From Theobroma cacao (Eukaryota > Streptophyta > Magnoliopsida > Malvales > Malvaceae), in assembly GCF_000208745.1 (NCBI RefSeq), contig NC_030857.1, positions 19,378,449-19,442,448 of the forward strand: a stretch of DNA of 64,000 nucleotides, given 5' to 3'. Below the pieces are notes generated by a model. It saw only the letters and a list, made by a program, of their open reading frames with translations. It was not told the DNA's origin and searched no databases. The position numbers and the translations under genes are program-made. Numbering within the stretch: the stretch's first letter is position 1; every line of letters begins with the position of its first letter. Shown in pieces: positions 10,362 through 22,284 of this stretch.

Positions 10362-13300
10362 AAAATGTCTTTTGTAGGTGTGCTAGAGCAAAGAGGAACA
10401 ATTCTAGAAGAATGGATGCTTTCTAGTCACACATAAAGGAAAATGGGTGATTTCTATGCTAAAATCTTTTTTTAATGAGAATCTTGATTGCTTATTTATT
10501 GAATGTTTCATTCATTTGGCTTGGTTTCTAAAATTGTTTACTTTTTTACATTGAAAATTTTAGTTGCCTATTCTTGCTTGAATATTAAGTGCATAATTCT
10601 TTGAGCTTTATTGATCAATCTTGGCTATGCAACTTGATTTGATATGATACATGCTATAAGTTGTAAGGAAGTATGAATCTAAAGATTGAGTATGTACTTA
10701 TATTTGATCTTGAATATATCATCATCCTTATTTTGAGAAAATTGTTTTATTAAGATTGATTGATTATGGAAAATTATTTCAATAAAATTTCCTCATGATT
10801 GATGAAATTGTTTCCATACTACTTCTTTGAGGAAAAATGATTTTGCGCATAATTTTGAAACATAAAAGGTTGGATAATGTGATAGAAATATGAGCATACT
10901 TGATGACTTACACTCACATTTATTCAAATAGCCCAAGACAAGGAAAATTAAGTTAAAAAAAAATTATCCTTGATTTCCTTGTGTCAACCATTTGAACAAT
11001 CTTGATCTACATTTTAGAACTTGCTTGAATAGTTCAAGATCGTTAATAATGAGCTTGAAAGTTTTGACTACTTTGATTAGTACTTTTAAAGCAAAATGAG
11101 CTTGTATGAGAAAATTGTTGTCATCCTTTAAGTTTAAAATGATTTATGAATTAAACAAGTTTGTTTCACAATGAAAATACTTATGACTTGTTCTTATTGG
11201 ATGTGCATGCTTGCTTGTAAGCTTGAATGGTCATAAAGGTATTTTTGGAACATAATTGTGAGATATTTGCAAATAACCCTTGACATGCGTAAACATGATT
11301 CATTATGCTTCTTACACATTTTATAAATCATTTAAAGCATAATTGAACAAATTTGAGTGATATTGAGCTCATGATTTTTCACAAAGCATGTCTAATCTTG
11401 AATGTTTCAAGTTGAAAAGTTTGCAAAGAAAGATTAAATCTTTATCAATTGATTTTCTTGCAAAATCTTTTTATCCTTCTTGATTGAAAATGATTTATTA
11501 ATTCTTTATTTTTAATGATATAGAATAGTGGAGCAAACTTGATTTGATATATTTATATAAATTGCACAAATCCCATTTTGCTTGATATTTCTCTCATGAT
11601 TTAGGAAATAGATTGAAAGCGTTTTCTTAAGCATAATCATGAGTATGATAATTTGACATTGATGATATTTTAAGCAAAGTACAAACCTTCTTGTAATGCT
11701 TGAGGTTACAATGATCTCAATGATATAAAACTTGAACAAGTGTGCTTTATGTTGAAAATGCCATTATATCTTGTTCTTGTTGCAAATGAATGCTTGAATA
11801 ACCTTAAGGGTATTTTGGTCCATATGCTGAAAAATTGATGAAAATGTTAAAGTTGATGCTTATTATGCTTAAAATTGTTTAAATGCTTGTTGAACATGTT
11901 ATAAGTCATAGTCATGCTTCATGATGTAAATTGAATATGTTTGAGCATACTAGAGACATGATTCTTCAAATGAGCATTTCAACTTTTTAGCACTTGTGAA
12001 CAATGAGCAACAAAAGCCAAATTTTGAGTTCACATGTTTTTCTTGATGAATCTTTGATCATACATGTCCAAAATGAGGTTTTAACATGGTTGAAATGAAA
12101 TTCTAAATTGTTCTCATACAAATCCATGTTTTGAGATCATTATACCTTGGAACATTGCTTGTTTTGCACCTTTTTCTGGCTTTTCAATATGCAGGAATCA
12201 AGCATAATTGACTCTTTAGCATAGCTAGTCGACTATTGTAGAAGAAAATGCAAACAATGCAGCTATAATGATAAATAGTGGACCCAAGGGATATGTAGTC
12301 GACTCTTGAGTGCTTTAAAGCCAAAATGGACAGGTTTTGTGCTCCAAAGTATCTTTTTACTTTACATCTTGTCCATTACAATATTTTCTTCTCTGAATTT
12401 CCTTTTCAAAGATGATTCTTGACTTTTAAAAATTTGCATTGTGAATACTCTCATGATCATTTGGTGCAAGTAATGGTTCTTGAGTTTGTAAAACTTGCTG
12501 AAAAATGGGAAACCATTTTTTGATGACATAAATCTATCTATTCCCAAGCATGACACTCATATTGATTCCATAAATTCTTATGTATTTACAATGACAAAAT
12601 AGAAATATGAGAAATTGTTCATCAACGCTTGAATTTGTTAATCCGATTGGATTTTCATGTGCATATATAGAAAATATCTTATCATGAAAATTAAAATGTT
12701 CAAATGCTAATCTAGGAACAATTCTTGAAATATATTTTACGTTTGTGCTTAAATGATTGTTTCAAAATTGATTTCTTGATTATGCATACTTATTCGATTA
12801 AGATGAACTCATTGAACTTAATGAAAATATTCTTGGTTCATCTACTATATTGGTCAAGACACATGCTTATATAATTTTTCTTCATGCTTGACCTCAAGGT
12901 TTGAAGTCTAAAACTTGACTTGAGCTATGCATTTGAACATGAATGTAATTGTCAAGTTTGATCATGGCATATATTGTGAGTTGACATAGTTGAAATTTAT
13001 TTTGAATATGCATTTAAATGTTAACTATGTCTTCATTGAGCCGTAATGTTTACATGATCTAAAGATTTTGTGTGCATCCAACTTTAGCTTATAGGTCACC
13101 ATAAACAACTTGACATGTCAAGTAAAATATGGCCTATAGCTTTATTTAGCAATGAATGCCTAATGTGCTTTGATTAAATATCTCTTTCTTGAATCTTGAT
13201 AATTGGTATTCATTGATGATTGAATGTTCACTTTGAATATTTCATGAGTTGAGTGCTTTACTTTCAGTATTCTATAACAATTGATATCACTCATGAATCA

Positions 13301-13935
13301 TGAATTATTGAGATATTGCATGTACCTTGAACTTCAATGGTTGCATATTTTTTCAATGGGTATATGTCTATATTGAACTCATGCTTACACTTTGATGAAC
13401 CAAATTGGAATCATGATTAAGGAAGATAGCCATGTTATCTCTTGTAACCATGTTTGTGCTTATTTGATCATAACTCTCATACATGATTACAATAAATGCA
13501 AAATGCTTTAGTCATGCTTTATTAAAAATAATATGCCTTTTGTGAAAGTTCTCCTTGAATTGACAATTTCATATATAATTTGGAGAATACATCTTGCAAT
13601 GCTTGCTTTAAAATGACTTGGATGAATGACTGCTTGAAAATAATTTGGAAGAATACTCACTAAAACTGCTTAATGATGACATTTTTACTAATGATACATT
13701 ATACATGCCTAGGAACTACTTTGCAAATACTTCTTGAAAATATGAGTATTTGATGCATATGTTGAACATCTATTCAAATGCTCATACTTTTTTTGTTCCA
13801 TGAATACTTGAGTATTAGAGAAATAAATTAAAATATCAATTTGAATGCTCATTTATTCTAGGCTCATGATTTCTTTCCTAATATTTAATTTATAAAGGAT
13901 CTCTAACAATTTGTGTTGAGCTTATGATTTCTTAA
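10362..13935 (+). other. About 3.5 kb of unexplained non-coding sequence in place of pol
   Basis: There is no ORF of note on either strand and no pol motif that I can find. Composition is T/A-rich with many TTGAA, GCTTGA and CATGCTT words, giving a low-complexity texture without a clean tandem repeat. GTCGAC-containing words like those of the LTR minisatellite occur at about 12227 and 12297. It starts right after the gag remnant and ends where similarity to copia element 2 resumes (GAATATGGGCAAAGAGG, from about 13941). No terminal repeats or flanking duplication were seen at its edges, so a simple insertion is not supported. Confidence 0.6.
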
Positions 13936-13954
13936 GAAAGGAATATGGGCAAAG

Positions 13955-14998
13955 AGGTATGATATGGACTTGGTAAAAACCAAAGATCAAGTTATTTATT
14001 ATGGGAGCTTGGTTAAAATGGGGTATATACTCGATGGGGAAAGATTCATTAAGACCCCCAATACTGGTCCAAGAAAAGAACACAGCCTACCTGCTCAACT
14101 TGAAGGAGCCTCTTCCAGATTCTCAAATGAAGTAATTTTTAATTTGCTCATGAGGATCGATGGAAAGCTGACTGACCAAGGAGAAAAGCTACAGAAAATT
14201 GAAGAGAAAGTCACTGAGTTGGAAAACAAGCTGAAGGAGAAGGAAAACATGCCATCTGAACCTATGACTGCAGACAACTCTGCAACATTTAGCACTGCAC
14301 CAACATAGCAAGGTGCTGAAGGTTCAGCTAAGCTAGCAGAAAAATTTGCTCCTCATGTTGGAAGTTATGGCATTCAAGATGAAGGTTCCACTCACAAATC
14401 TGCCAGTCCTATTCTGCAAACTAAAGACTTTCACCAAAGGGATGATTAGCCAGCCAAGACACCCTCTTCTAAACTTCAAAGCAAAAATGAATCAGAACAA
14501 GAGACTAAAGTGGTTGGTTCAGAAACAGAGAAACACCAAGCCTCTCCTCCAAATTAAGAGGAAGTTTCCATTATGAATGTTGTCCACCAAATGGTTAAGG
14601 AGGGACAAGCTGAAAAAGACACTATCAGGACAGAAACTCAAAAAGATGGTGGAGATGTAGGAAAAGGAAAGAAACCTACATCAGCTCCTAGAGTGAAGGC
14701 AAAATCCAAGAAAGAAAAAGCCACTACAGCACCATCAACTGAGGCAAAACTACCAACCAAAGGAAAGAAAACTATGGCCACCAAGACAGCTTTTCTCAAG
14801 AGAAGAAAGTCTTCCAGGTTGGCAGAGAGATCCAGACCAGTTTCAGCCTCTTCTTCTCAAAGTCCAATCCTTATCTCAGACAAATCCTCACCAAAACCTT
14901 CCCTTAGAAAGTCATCACCTCTCCTAGAGCCCTCTCCTTTTCCTCTAAACCTTTTCTATGACACTAAATCCTCACCCTCTAACACATCAAATGAATAG
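13955..14998 (+). pseudogene. Extra 3' ORF of copia element 1, C-terminal half
   Basis: This is one reading frame with in-frame stops at 14306, about 14447 and about 14555. It starts abruptly in the middle of the protein seen complete in copia element 2 (28365-30309). It holds DLVKTKDQVIYYGSLVKMGY, a helical coiled-coil region with heptads (DGKLTDQGEKLQKIEEKV), a Ser/Thr-rich part, a Lys-rich part (KGKKP, KAKSKKEKA), a possible nuclear signal KRRKSSRLAERSR, and a Ser/Pro tail ending TKSSPSNTSNE at 14996. The function is unknown. It lies where env lies in retroviruses, but no signal peptide or membrane span is visible. Confidence 0.75.
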
Positions 14999-15797
14999 AA
15001 GCCCCTTCTTTTGATGCTGATAAAAAGCGAGAGTAGAATGGAAAAACCAGAGAATAAATTTAAAAAAAATATGTTAGGGTGGAGGAACCAAGAACCTAGG
15101 AAAGAGAAGAAAGTAAAACCAGGAGTAGGAACTTAGAAAAATAGGAGATAGGAAGCAAAATAGTCCAAGGGCAATTTCAGTATATTTTTTGATTAATTGC
15201 TATTAATGCCATGTTGGCACTTGAACACTTAAGTTTAATTCTGTTGTTTATATGGTTGTGTGTGAAATGTGAATGCTGATATGTCTATGTTGTTTAACTA
15301 CTACAAATTGAAGTCTGTTGATATTTTGCTATCTTGGTATTTTTACTGTCATGAACAAAATCTACTGATGCTATGCTAATATTGATTTACATGCTGATAA
15401 ATGATTTTCAATATAGCATTGAGAATAACTTCTGTTTATAAATAGATATAGACGATGTGCATAAAATGCCAATTGAATCATGAAGGGAATAGATAAAATC
15501 TGATGACTGTATGCTGTTCAAAGAACTCTACTTAATTTTTTATGAAAATCTGTCAACATTCATTGCTGTAAATCATTCCAGATTTTTGCACATGTATATA
15601 CACATATATAATCTAAGTGTACAATGTCATTCTCTCTTTATGACAAGAATAAAATTTGCTGGAATAAAAGTAAGCCAAATATGCACACACTAAGGGGGAC
15701 CATATACTTAAGGGGAGCAATCCTCATTTTCTACAAAAAACTAAAAAGAGTAAAAAGATACTATGTTGTTAATCAAGGAATGTTTTGTCATCATCAA
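14999..15797 (+). other. Copia element 1 region between extra ORF and 3' LTR
   Basis: This is non-coding and matches the corresponding region of copia element 2 (27540-28364, opposite strand) nearly throughout, including ATATGTCTATGTTG-type and GTATATACACATATATA words. It ends in the polypurine tract. Confidence 0.7.
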
Positions 15798-15809
15798 AAA
15801 TGGGGAGAT
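15798..15809 (+). other. Polypurine tract of copia element 1
   Basis: AAATGGGGAGAT lies directly against the TG of the 3' LTR, the position where plus-strand DNA synthesis is primed. Confidence 0.85.
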
Positions 15810-17276
15810 TGTTGGCTCCATTAGTTTTTGATGATAATAAAATATTCCCATTTATGTATGGCTAATACCTTTACTTTAGTGTGTAGAAAAATTAATATAT
15901 GAAATTAATTAATTAACTCTTCAAAGAGTATATCAAAAGAAAAAGAGGGATAAAAATAACAAGATGCAACTGTCTAACAAGGAGGAAGCTTATTGGTGAA
16001 ACAAGGAAGAATGTTGGTTGACCAAGTTTTAAATTGGAGGAATGACGGGCTGAAGAGTTTGAGAAATAGAACCAATTTAGTCGACCAAGTCAGTCAACTA
16101 ACTGTTCTCTGCCAGAATCTGCAACTTGAAATAGAACCAACTTAGTCTACCAAGTCAGTCGACTAAAAACTCTCTGTCTGTAATTTGAACCAGAGCACTA
16201 CAAGACAGATTAACAGCTAGAACTCATCCTCAACTATTTCCAACGAACATAAAACTGCCAAACTGCCATCAAAGTTGCTTCTCCAAGTATAAAAGGCTCT
16301 TCCAACAATTAGAAACAAGTTTTTTAGAAGCCTTAAATGAGATTTGAGCTATAGAGAGTTGAAAAACCAGAAAACCTTCACTACACTTGTCTGCACTTAA
16401 ACGCCTACTCTTTGCATTTGTATTTTGCACTCAATCCTGTACCAATCAGATAAACCAGTGATCATAAGTACTTTCTTTTACTACTTTTCTTGTATTCTTA
16501 AAGTGAAGAAGTCACTCTAAGGGGTTGTTCAAGCTTGGGATAGCTTGATTATTGTAGGTTGTGGTTGAGCCTTGGAAAACCACTTTGGGTTTTAGTTGAG
16601 CCCGTGAAAAACTAGTGTAAAAGGTTTTGGCTGAGCCTTGAAAAGCCATTTTAAAGCTTGGTGAAAGCTTGTGAATTTCACCGAATCTTAGTGGATTTGT
16701 TGAGAAAATCCTTGGTTGGATAATCAAGGTAGTGGATGTAAGTCTTAGACCGAACCACTTTAAATTGTTGTGCATCTTGTACTCTATTTTTATTTTCTTA
16801 AGTTCTGAAAATTAGTTTTGTCAAGCCTAGCTCTATTATATACTTTCCATGTCATTCATGTACTTGATAGCATATCTACATACTAGGATACCTCGGAGAA
16901 TCGTTAAAAGTCGGTATCGTACCTAGTGGTATAATTAAGACGATTAAAATCTCGAACTAGTTTGACTAGAGATTTTAGGATGTATTTGAGAGTCATTGAA
17001 CCTTAGAATGTCGTAATATGGTGATTCGGAGTTCGAGGATTAATTTGAAGTCATATTAGGAATTTTCATAACATAGAGGCAAAATGGTCATTTTGCCACC
17101 CGAGGGCAAAATGGGAATGTTGGATGAAATTTTTGACCAAGTTTGACTAATTGGAGCATGATTTGAATTTGAGAAATGAAAAATTTTAATTTTGACATTT
17201 TTTCGAACATAAGGGCAATATAGTCATTTTACGTGTCTACGAGGATGTAATTGGAATTTTTGGAATTTTACACCAC

Positions 17277-17277
17277 N
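17277..17277. other. Undetermined base (N)
   Basis: The only N in the window. The words on its two sides repeat: ATTTTACACCAC lies directly before it and again at 17280-17291. Confidence 0.95.
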
Positions 17278-18689
17278 AAATTTTACACCACCATGACACT
17301 TGTCAATCCCATGAATTTCACCTATTATCTTTTTTATATCTTGGATAATTAAGAGATTACATGTGGTTGTGAGAAAATGCTTAATTGTTAAGTTTTAACC
17401 ATGGACCAATCACATTGTGACACATGTCAAGCTTTAATATTTTTATAATTTCCTTTATAAACTCAACATAAGCTCTCCCATTTCACTCTTCATGGCCGGC
17501 CAAAGCAAATAACAAAGAGAAAAGAATAGAAAAAAACCCTAGAGAGGAAAATTTAAGAGAAATTTGTTTAATTTCAAAGAACAAAGCAATCAAAGGTAAG
17601 ATTTTTTAATTTAACTTGTGATCTACCTTTCCATGCTTTCTTTTTCATTTCTATGGATGAAACACAAGTTTCCATGAGGGAATACTTGTTGGCCGAACAT
17701 AGGGAGAGAGGTTTTGATGATGAATTTTGCTAGATTTCATGATATCTTAGCGTTTTTGGTTGTTTGATGATGCTTGGCATGAAAAACAAGCAAGAAAATC
17801 ACATGCCCTTCAACAACCCCCTTTGGCTGAATTTTATAGATGACATGTTGATGATGGATTTTTTTGTATTTCATGTTATTTAGCTCATAATTGATGATTT
17901 ATGATATCAGATATCGAAAACAGCTATCGAAAAGTATAGTTCCTTTAGTAAACGACTTGAACAATAATGAGCAAATCATAGTAAATGGACTTGGATTTTG
18001 ATTCCTAATGATGTAGATGGATTTATTGGACTGTGTTAACATTGATTAGCACATTAGTTTAGAATCGGAATGAATTTCGATTATAATGAATTAAGTCACA
18101 ATCAAGCTCATTGAAGTACTTTGGTGTATTTGGAATATTGGAAGTGTAATGAATATATTTGAAGTTGAATCGGATGTTTTGGTTAATTCAACAGTGTATA
18201 GTTCGAGTTAGGTCGAATACAAATTCAGTCCAATCATAATTGAACTCACGTAGAACACCGTCTTTAAGTGATTATTCGAACAATTCTCAGTCAATTTCAT
18301 GCATTCATATAGAGCCTGAAATAGTTTTATAACAGTTTGACATAAATATATTGAATTACGTGTCGTGTATTATGTACAAGTGGTGAGCCCTCTAATAAGG
18401 GTAAAGATATCGTACTCGATGACCAAGAATAGGAGTACTCCAAACTCCCGTTATTGTGAGTAATCAGATGATCATCTTAACTATCTAAAGTTGTTTCTAC
18501 TCGTTTTTATGTTTTAAAAATTGAAGTGTTGGTTAAACGAAATGAGATTTATGAATTGTTTTGAAATCGAATACTGGTTTTGGAAATTGAGTAAGTGGAG
18601 ACTATACACTCGTGTTTGATATATGGTTTGAATTGATGGCTTATGACAATGTGATGGTATGAATGGCTGGTTTTGTGGTTTGTGGATTA

Positions 18690-19060
18690 TATGAACTGTT
18701 TTGTTTTTCCTTGACAGGCTGTCGAAATTTTTATTGATTTGGTGGGTTATTTGATTAGCTTACTGCAGTGGGCGGGTTTTCGTGGACCAACCTATTAGAG
18801 GGGCACGGTAAAACCCATTATATTTTACCTTAGTACGAGAGGCGCGGAGGGTATCTCCTAAGGTAAGTTTAGAGTTCACTTCACGCCAAACCACCACGTG
18901 AGGATGAAACTCAGCCAACGCCAAGGAATGGCTATATTTTAAAAGTAAAAACATGTTTTATGGGTATATGTCATTTTAACATCCTTGGCGGACTCGGTTG
19001 GATGCCCAGACCAAGGTGTCACCGAGTATGAGTTTTGGCACAAGCCAAGTTTTTAAGAGA
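18690..19060 (+). other. GC-rich conserved block of LTR family B (copy B1)
   Basis: This is far more GC-rich than its surroundings and much better conserved against copy B2 (51590-51870) than the rest. It contains CCTATTAGAGGGGCACGGTA, CACTTCACG...CCACGTGA, and an eight-base inverted pair CGCCAAGG (18919-18926) / CCTTGGCG (18983-18990) present in both copies. Confidence 0.6.
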
Positions 19061-19290
19061 ATCATAAGCCTTGTTTATTATTTCGATGAAATATAATTGT
19101 TTTATATGAATTGAAATGATTTTTAAATGTTATGAACCATACTATGACGGGATGATTTAACTATCTCCATTTACTCGATTTTAGATGTTATAGATGAACT
19201 TTGCCTACTCACTGGGTTTATAAAAACTTACCCCTTCTTTTTACCCATTTCAGGCTCAAGACAGTCTGTAGACAGCTGATTTTGTCGAGG

Positions 19291-20427
19291 GTTGCTTTTG
19301 AATTTGCATCCTTAGAAATCGAAGGTCTACAGTCTTGTATATTTTTGGTTATTTTTTGGGCCCACATGTCATTGTAGAATATTTTTGTATACCTGGTTTA
19401 GTGTGCTATTATATATATGAATTTATTTTACTCTTACGCTACAAAATTGTTTATGCAGAATTCTATAAATATTGTTTTATAAGAAAATAGAATATTTTAT
19501 TTAATATTTTTATTTAGTTTGATTAGTCATAATTTCACTTTAAATGGATGATTTAGATTACTAAAATTATTTTTAGATAAGAAATGTATATTTTTCGATC
19601 GTATGCTGTATTTTCACTAGTTTCAAAATTTTTGAAAAAAAATAACCAAAATACCCCTGTGTGGCAGAAATTACTTTTTGTTTGTTTTTTATTTTAAAAT
19701 AGTTTATATTCCCTTAAAACATGATATTTAGTAACTGTTGCTCACAAGGGAGACATAAAATTGATGCAAGAGCCTTGCGAGGTTTCGGTTGACATTCTGG
19801 GTAATGAATGTCTATCGAGACATCGCGACTGTTGTCACGGGCTCGAAGGGAGTATCGAGTTGCTTTTGAATTTGCATCCTTAAAAATCGAAGGTCTACAG
19901 TCTTGTATATTTTCGGTTATTTTTGGGCCCACATGTCATTGTAGAATTTTTTGTATACCTGGTTTAGTGTGCTATTATATATATGAATTTATTTTGCTCT
20001 TACGCTACAAAAATTATTTATGCAGAATTCTATAAATATTGTTTTATAAGAAAATGAAATATTTTATTTAATATTTTTATTTAGTTTGATTAGTAATAAT
20101 TTCATTTTTATTGGATGATTTAGATTACTAAAATTATTTTTAGATAAGAAATGTATATTTTTCGATCGTATGCTATATTTTCACTAGTTTCAAAATTTTC
20201 GAAAAAAAAATAACCAAAATACCCCTGTGTGGCAGAAATTACTTTTTGTTTGTTTTTTATTTTAAAATAGTTTATATTCCCTTAAAACATGATATTTAGT
20301 AGTTGTTGCTCACAGGGGAGACATAAAATTGATGCAAGAGCCTTACGAGGTTTCGGTTGACATTCTAGGTAATGAATGTCTATCGAGACATCGCGACTGT
20401 TGTCACGGGCTCAAAGGGAGTATCGGG
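19291..20427 (+). repeat. Two-copy tandem duplication, unit about 568 bases
   Basis: Unit 1 runs 19291-19858 and unit 2 19859-20427. Both start GTTGCTTTTGAATTTGCATC and end in TATCG(A/G)G. They are highly similar, with a few substitutions and one-base indels. The junction shows TCGAG next to GTTG on both sides, so a short-homology event could have made it. Copy B2 of the LTR has a single unit. Confidence 0.9.
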
Positions 20428-21384
20428 TTGTGACAAGTTTTCAATATTGTTAAGTGCCAAATTGTGTTATTCACCCCCCCTCTAGCACATATTATCGGGA
20501 CCAACAAGAGATTGGTACATTCTATGTTCCTTACTTAAAAAGTACGCAACCGATCTCATAGGTTGAAGTATGGAGATACTTGGAATTGGAATGAAAGTGA
20601 TTACCTAGGAGAGCAAGTTCACTAAACATGACCTTCCATGAGAAGTGCATTTGGTATTTCACTTAAGTGTTTATGCAATACTTCTCATGTGTCAGTTGTG
20701 TAAATACTCCCTAGACTTGAGACACCAGGTTGTCTTATGTGTGGAGTGCTATGCTTTGATTTCATCCCTACGGGTGCCTAACCAAAGATGTCAAAATAGG
20801 ATGCTTTCGGTTAGAGTATGAAGCATGTGAAGGCAAATGAGTGGTCAAGATAGGAATCATCACCCCAAGTGATGCAGGGGACATATCCTAGCTGTTCTTG
20901 GTTGATATTAGCTTATTGAAGTCCTTGGCCAAGGTGACTTGAAGATTATGAAAGGAGTTTCATAAGTCTTTATAAAGCTGATGATCAAACTTTAAGAACG
21001 AATATGGAGATCAATAAGTGTAGACACTACACCATGCTCTTATCATCTCCGAGATATATGATAAGGGAATGAATTACACTGAAAGGTTGAGTCAAACCAT
21101 CTTGACTCTTCTAAAATTTGGGTAGCCAGATGGATTGCTAGATCCCAATCTTGGTCTATGAACTCTAGGTAGTTAACTTGATCAATGATAAATTTAAAGT
21201 AGTTTAAATTTATCTAATTCTAAGTTTAACTTAAGAATTATATGTTGAATTCATTGCCAACATATTATAAGCCTAATTGGTCATACACCTAAAATGAATG
21301 TTGAAAATAAAATGGGAGAGGTGATTAAGTTGAACTTAATCAAATTAGAAGTCATGAGCTTCTCAAGCACTTGATTAAAAATGT

Positions 21385-21640
21385 TTAATTAAGTTGTGCC
21401 TAATTATTTAAATTGTTGGGCCTAATTAATTAAATTGTTTAATTAAGTCATTGGGCCTAATTAATTAAATTAAACAATTAAGTTATTGGACCTAATTGAT
21501 TAAATTTGTTTAATTAAGTCATTTGGCCTAATTCATTAAAATTGTTTAATTAAATTTTTAGGCTTAATTAATTAAATTATTTAATTAAGTTATTGGGCCT
21601 AATCGATTAAATTAAACAATTAAGTTAATTGGGCTTCTAA
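21385..21640 (+). repeat. Degenerate tandem array of GGGCCTAATTAATTAAAT units
   Basis: About five units of roughly 45-55 bases share GG(G/A)CCTAATT(A/G)ATTAAAT followed by TTGTTTAATTAAGT or the inverted AAACAATTAAGTTATT. Some units read in the opposite sense of others, so the array could fold on itself. It lies upstream of the TATA box in the LTR. Confidence 0.7.
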
Positions 21641-21729
21641 AGGACTAAATTAAATTGTTTATTCAAATTATTGGATTAATTGGCAATTACAAAATAGTTT
21701 TGTAATTAGGGGTTAAAATTAATCCAAGG

Positions 21730-21737
21730 TATAAATA
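21730..21737 (+). promoter_or_regulatory. TATA box of solo LTR A
   Basis: TATAAATA is followed about 30 bases later by a leader; it sits about 550 bases from the 3' end of the LTR, a normal place for a long LTR. Confidence 0.6.
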
Positions 21738-22284
21738 CCTTGATATAGCCTCCAAACAAATAGAGAGTGGAAATGGCTAGAAAAAAAAAAGGAGTGAACG
21801 ACACATTAAAAATTCTTTTGTCTTGCCATTCATTGTGTGAAGAAAAATAGTTTTTCATTCACTTCATTTTTTTTTATGTGTGTTCAGCCCCACAATTTTG
21901 TGTGGATCATGAGCTTATGAAACTCATCTTTGCTAGCACATTGTTAAGGCATAGCACTCCCAATCCTTAAAGAAGGATTTTCTCATTCATTGGTGTGGAT
22001 CACCATTAGAGGCTACACAAAGATTCCTTGAACAGCTTTGGTTTGCAACAACTGAGCTAAGGTGGTTGAGCTTTTGAAGGCTGATTTGGTGGTTTAACAA
22101 AGGATTCATCAACCTTTGTTATTTAGGTAAAGTGATATGATCATATATTTTTATTTTAATTTAACTTTGTACTCAATTTAACATGAAAGAGATCCTAGGA
22201 AGGTGAGGCATAATTTATTTTTTAAAAAATTTATTTTCGCTGTGTTTTATTTGTATTTGATGCATGATTAGCCCTCACCCAACA

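Larger units (their letters stand above)
16819..20435 (+). mobile_element. Solo LTR B1
   Basis: The ends TGTCA and TGACA are inverted repeats, and AGTTT (16814-16818, 20436-20440) is duplicated on both sides inside a copia LTR. It has no coding region and no primer site. It matches 49599-52702 over its whole length (start, the GTACCTA(G/A)(T/C)GGTA word, a GC-rich central block, the same terminal wording), so the two are solo LTRs of one long-LTR family, probably Ty3/gypsy. It is about 500 bases longer than the other copy because of an internal tandem duplication (19291-20427). Strand is given by similarity to B2 and is nominal. Confidence 0.85.
8266..20506 (+). mobile_element. Copia element 1: pol-less Ty1/copia (Sirevirus-like) with gag fragment and extra 3' ORF
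   Basis: It is bounded by TGTTGG...CCAACA LTRs and the duplication AGAGA (8261-8265 and 20507-20511). The order is 5' LTR, initiator-Met primer site, partial gag, about 3.5 kb without coding content, an extra ORF, polypurine tract, and a 3' LTR that itself contains a solo LTR. It is the same family as copia element 2 (26383-36690): LTRs, gag start and extra ORF align throughout. No protease, integrase, reverse transcriptase or RNase H is present, so it could only have moved with enzymes supplied in trans, or lost pol later. The Sirevirus link comes from the long coiled-coil gag and the extra ORF and is inference. Confidence 0.88.
15810..20506 (+). repeat. 3' LTR of copia element 1, interrupted by solo LTR B1
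   Basis: The LTR runs 15810-16818, is broken by an insertion (16819-20435), and finishes at 20441-20506 after the duplicated AGTTT. The joined length (about 1075) equals that of the 5' LTR. Its minisatellite (16070-16172) has decayed GTCGAC words, for example CAGTCAACTAA. Confidence 0.88.
7988..22284 (+). mobile_element. Solo LTR A (about 2.05 kb without its nested insertion)
   Basis: The ends are perfect inverted repeats, TGTTGGG at 7988 and CCCAACA ending at 22284, flanked by the five-base duplication CTGTT (7983-7987 and 22285-22289) inside LINE-1. After removing the copia insertion (8266-20511) it is 278 + 1773 bases. It has a TATA box (21730-21737) and a leader but no primer site or coding region, so it is most simply a solo LTR left by recombination. 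The 3' end wording (GATTAGCCCTCACCCAACA) resembles large copia LTRs; family assignment is tentative. Strand is set by the TATA box. Confidence 0.85.
20512..22284 (+). repeat. Right part of solo LTR A with promoter and AT-rich repeat
   Basis: This follows the copia insertion and completes solo LTR A. It holds an unassigned 860-base left part, a tandem array (21385-21640), the TATA box (21730-21737), a leader with a poly-A stretch (21781-21790), and the CCCAACA end. Confidence 0.8.
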
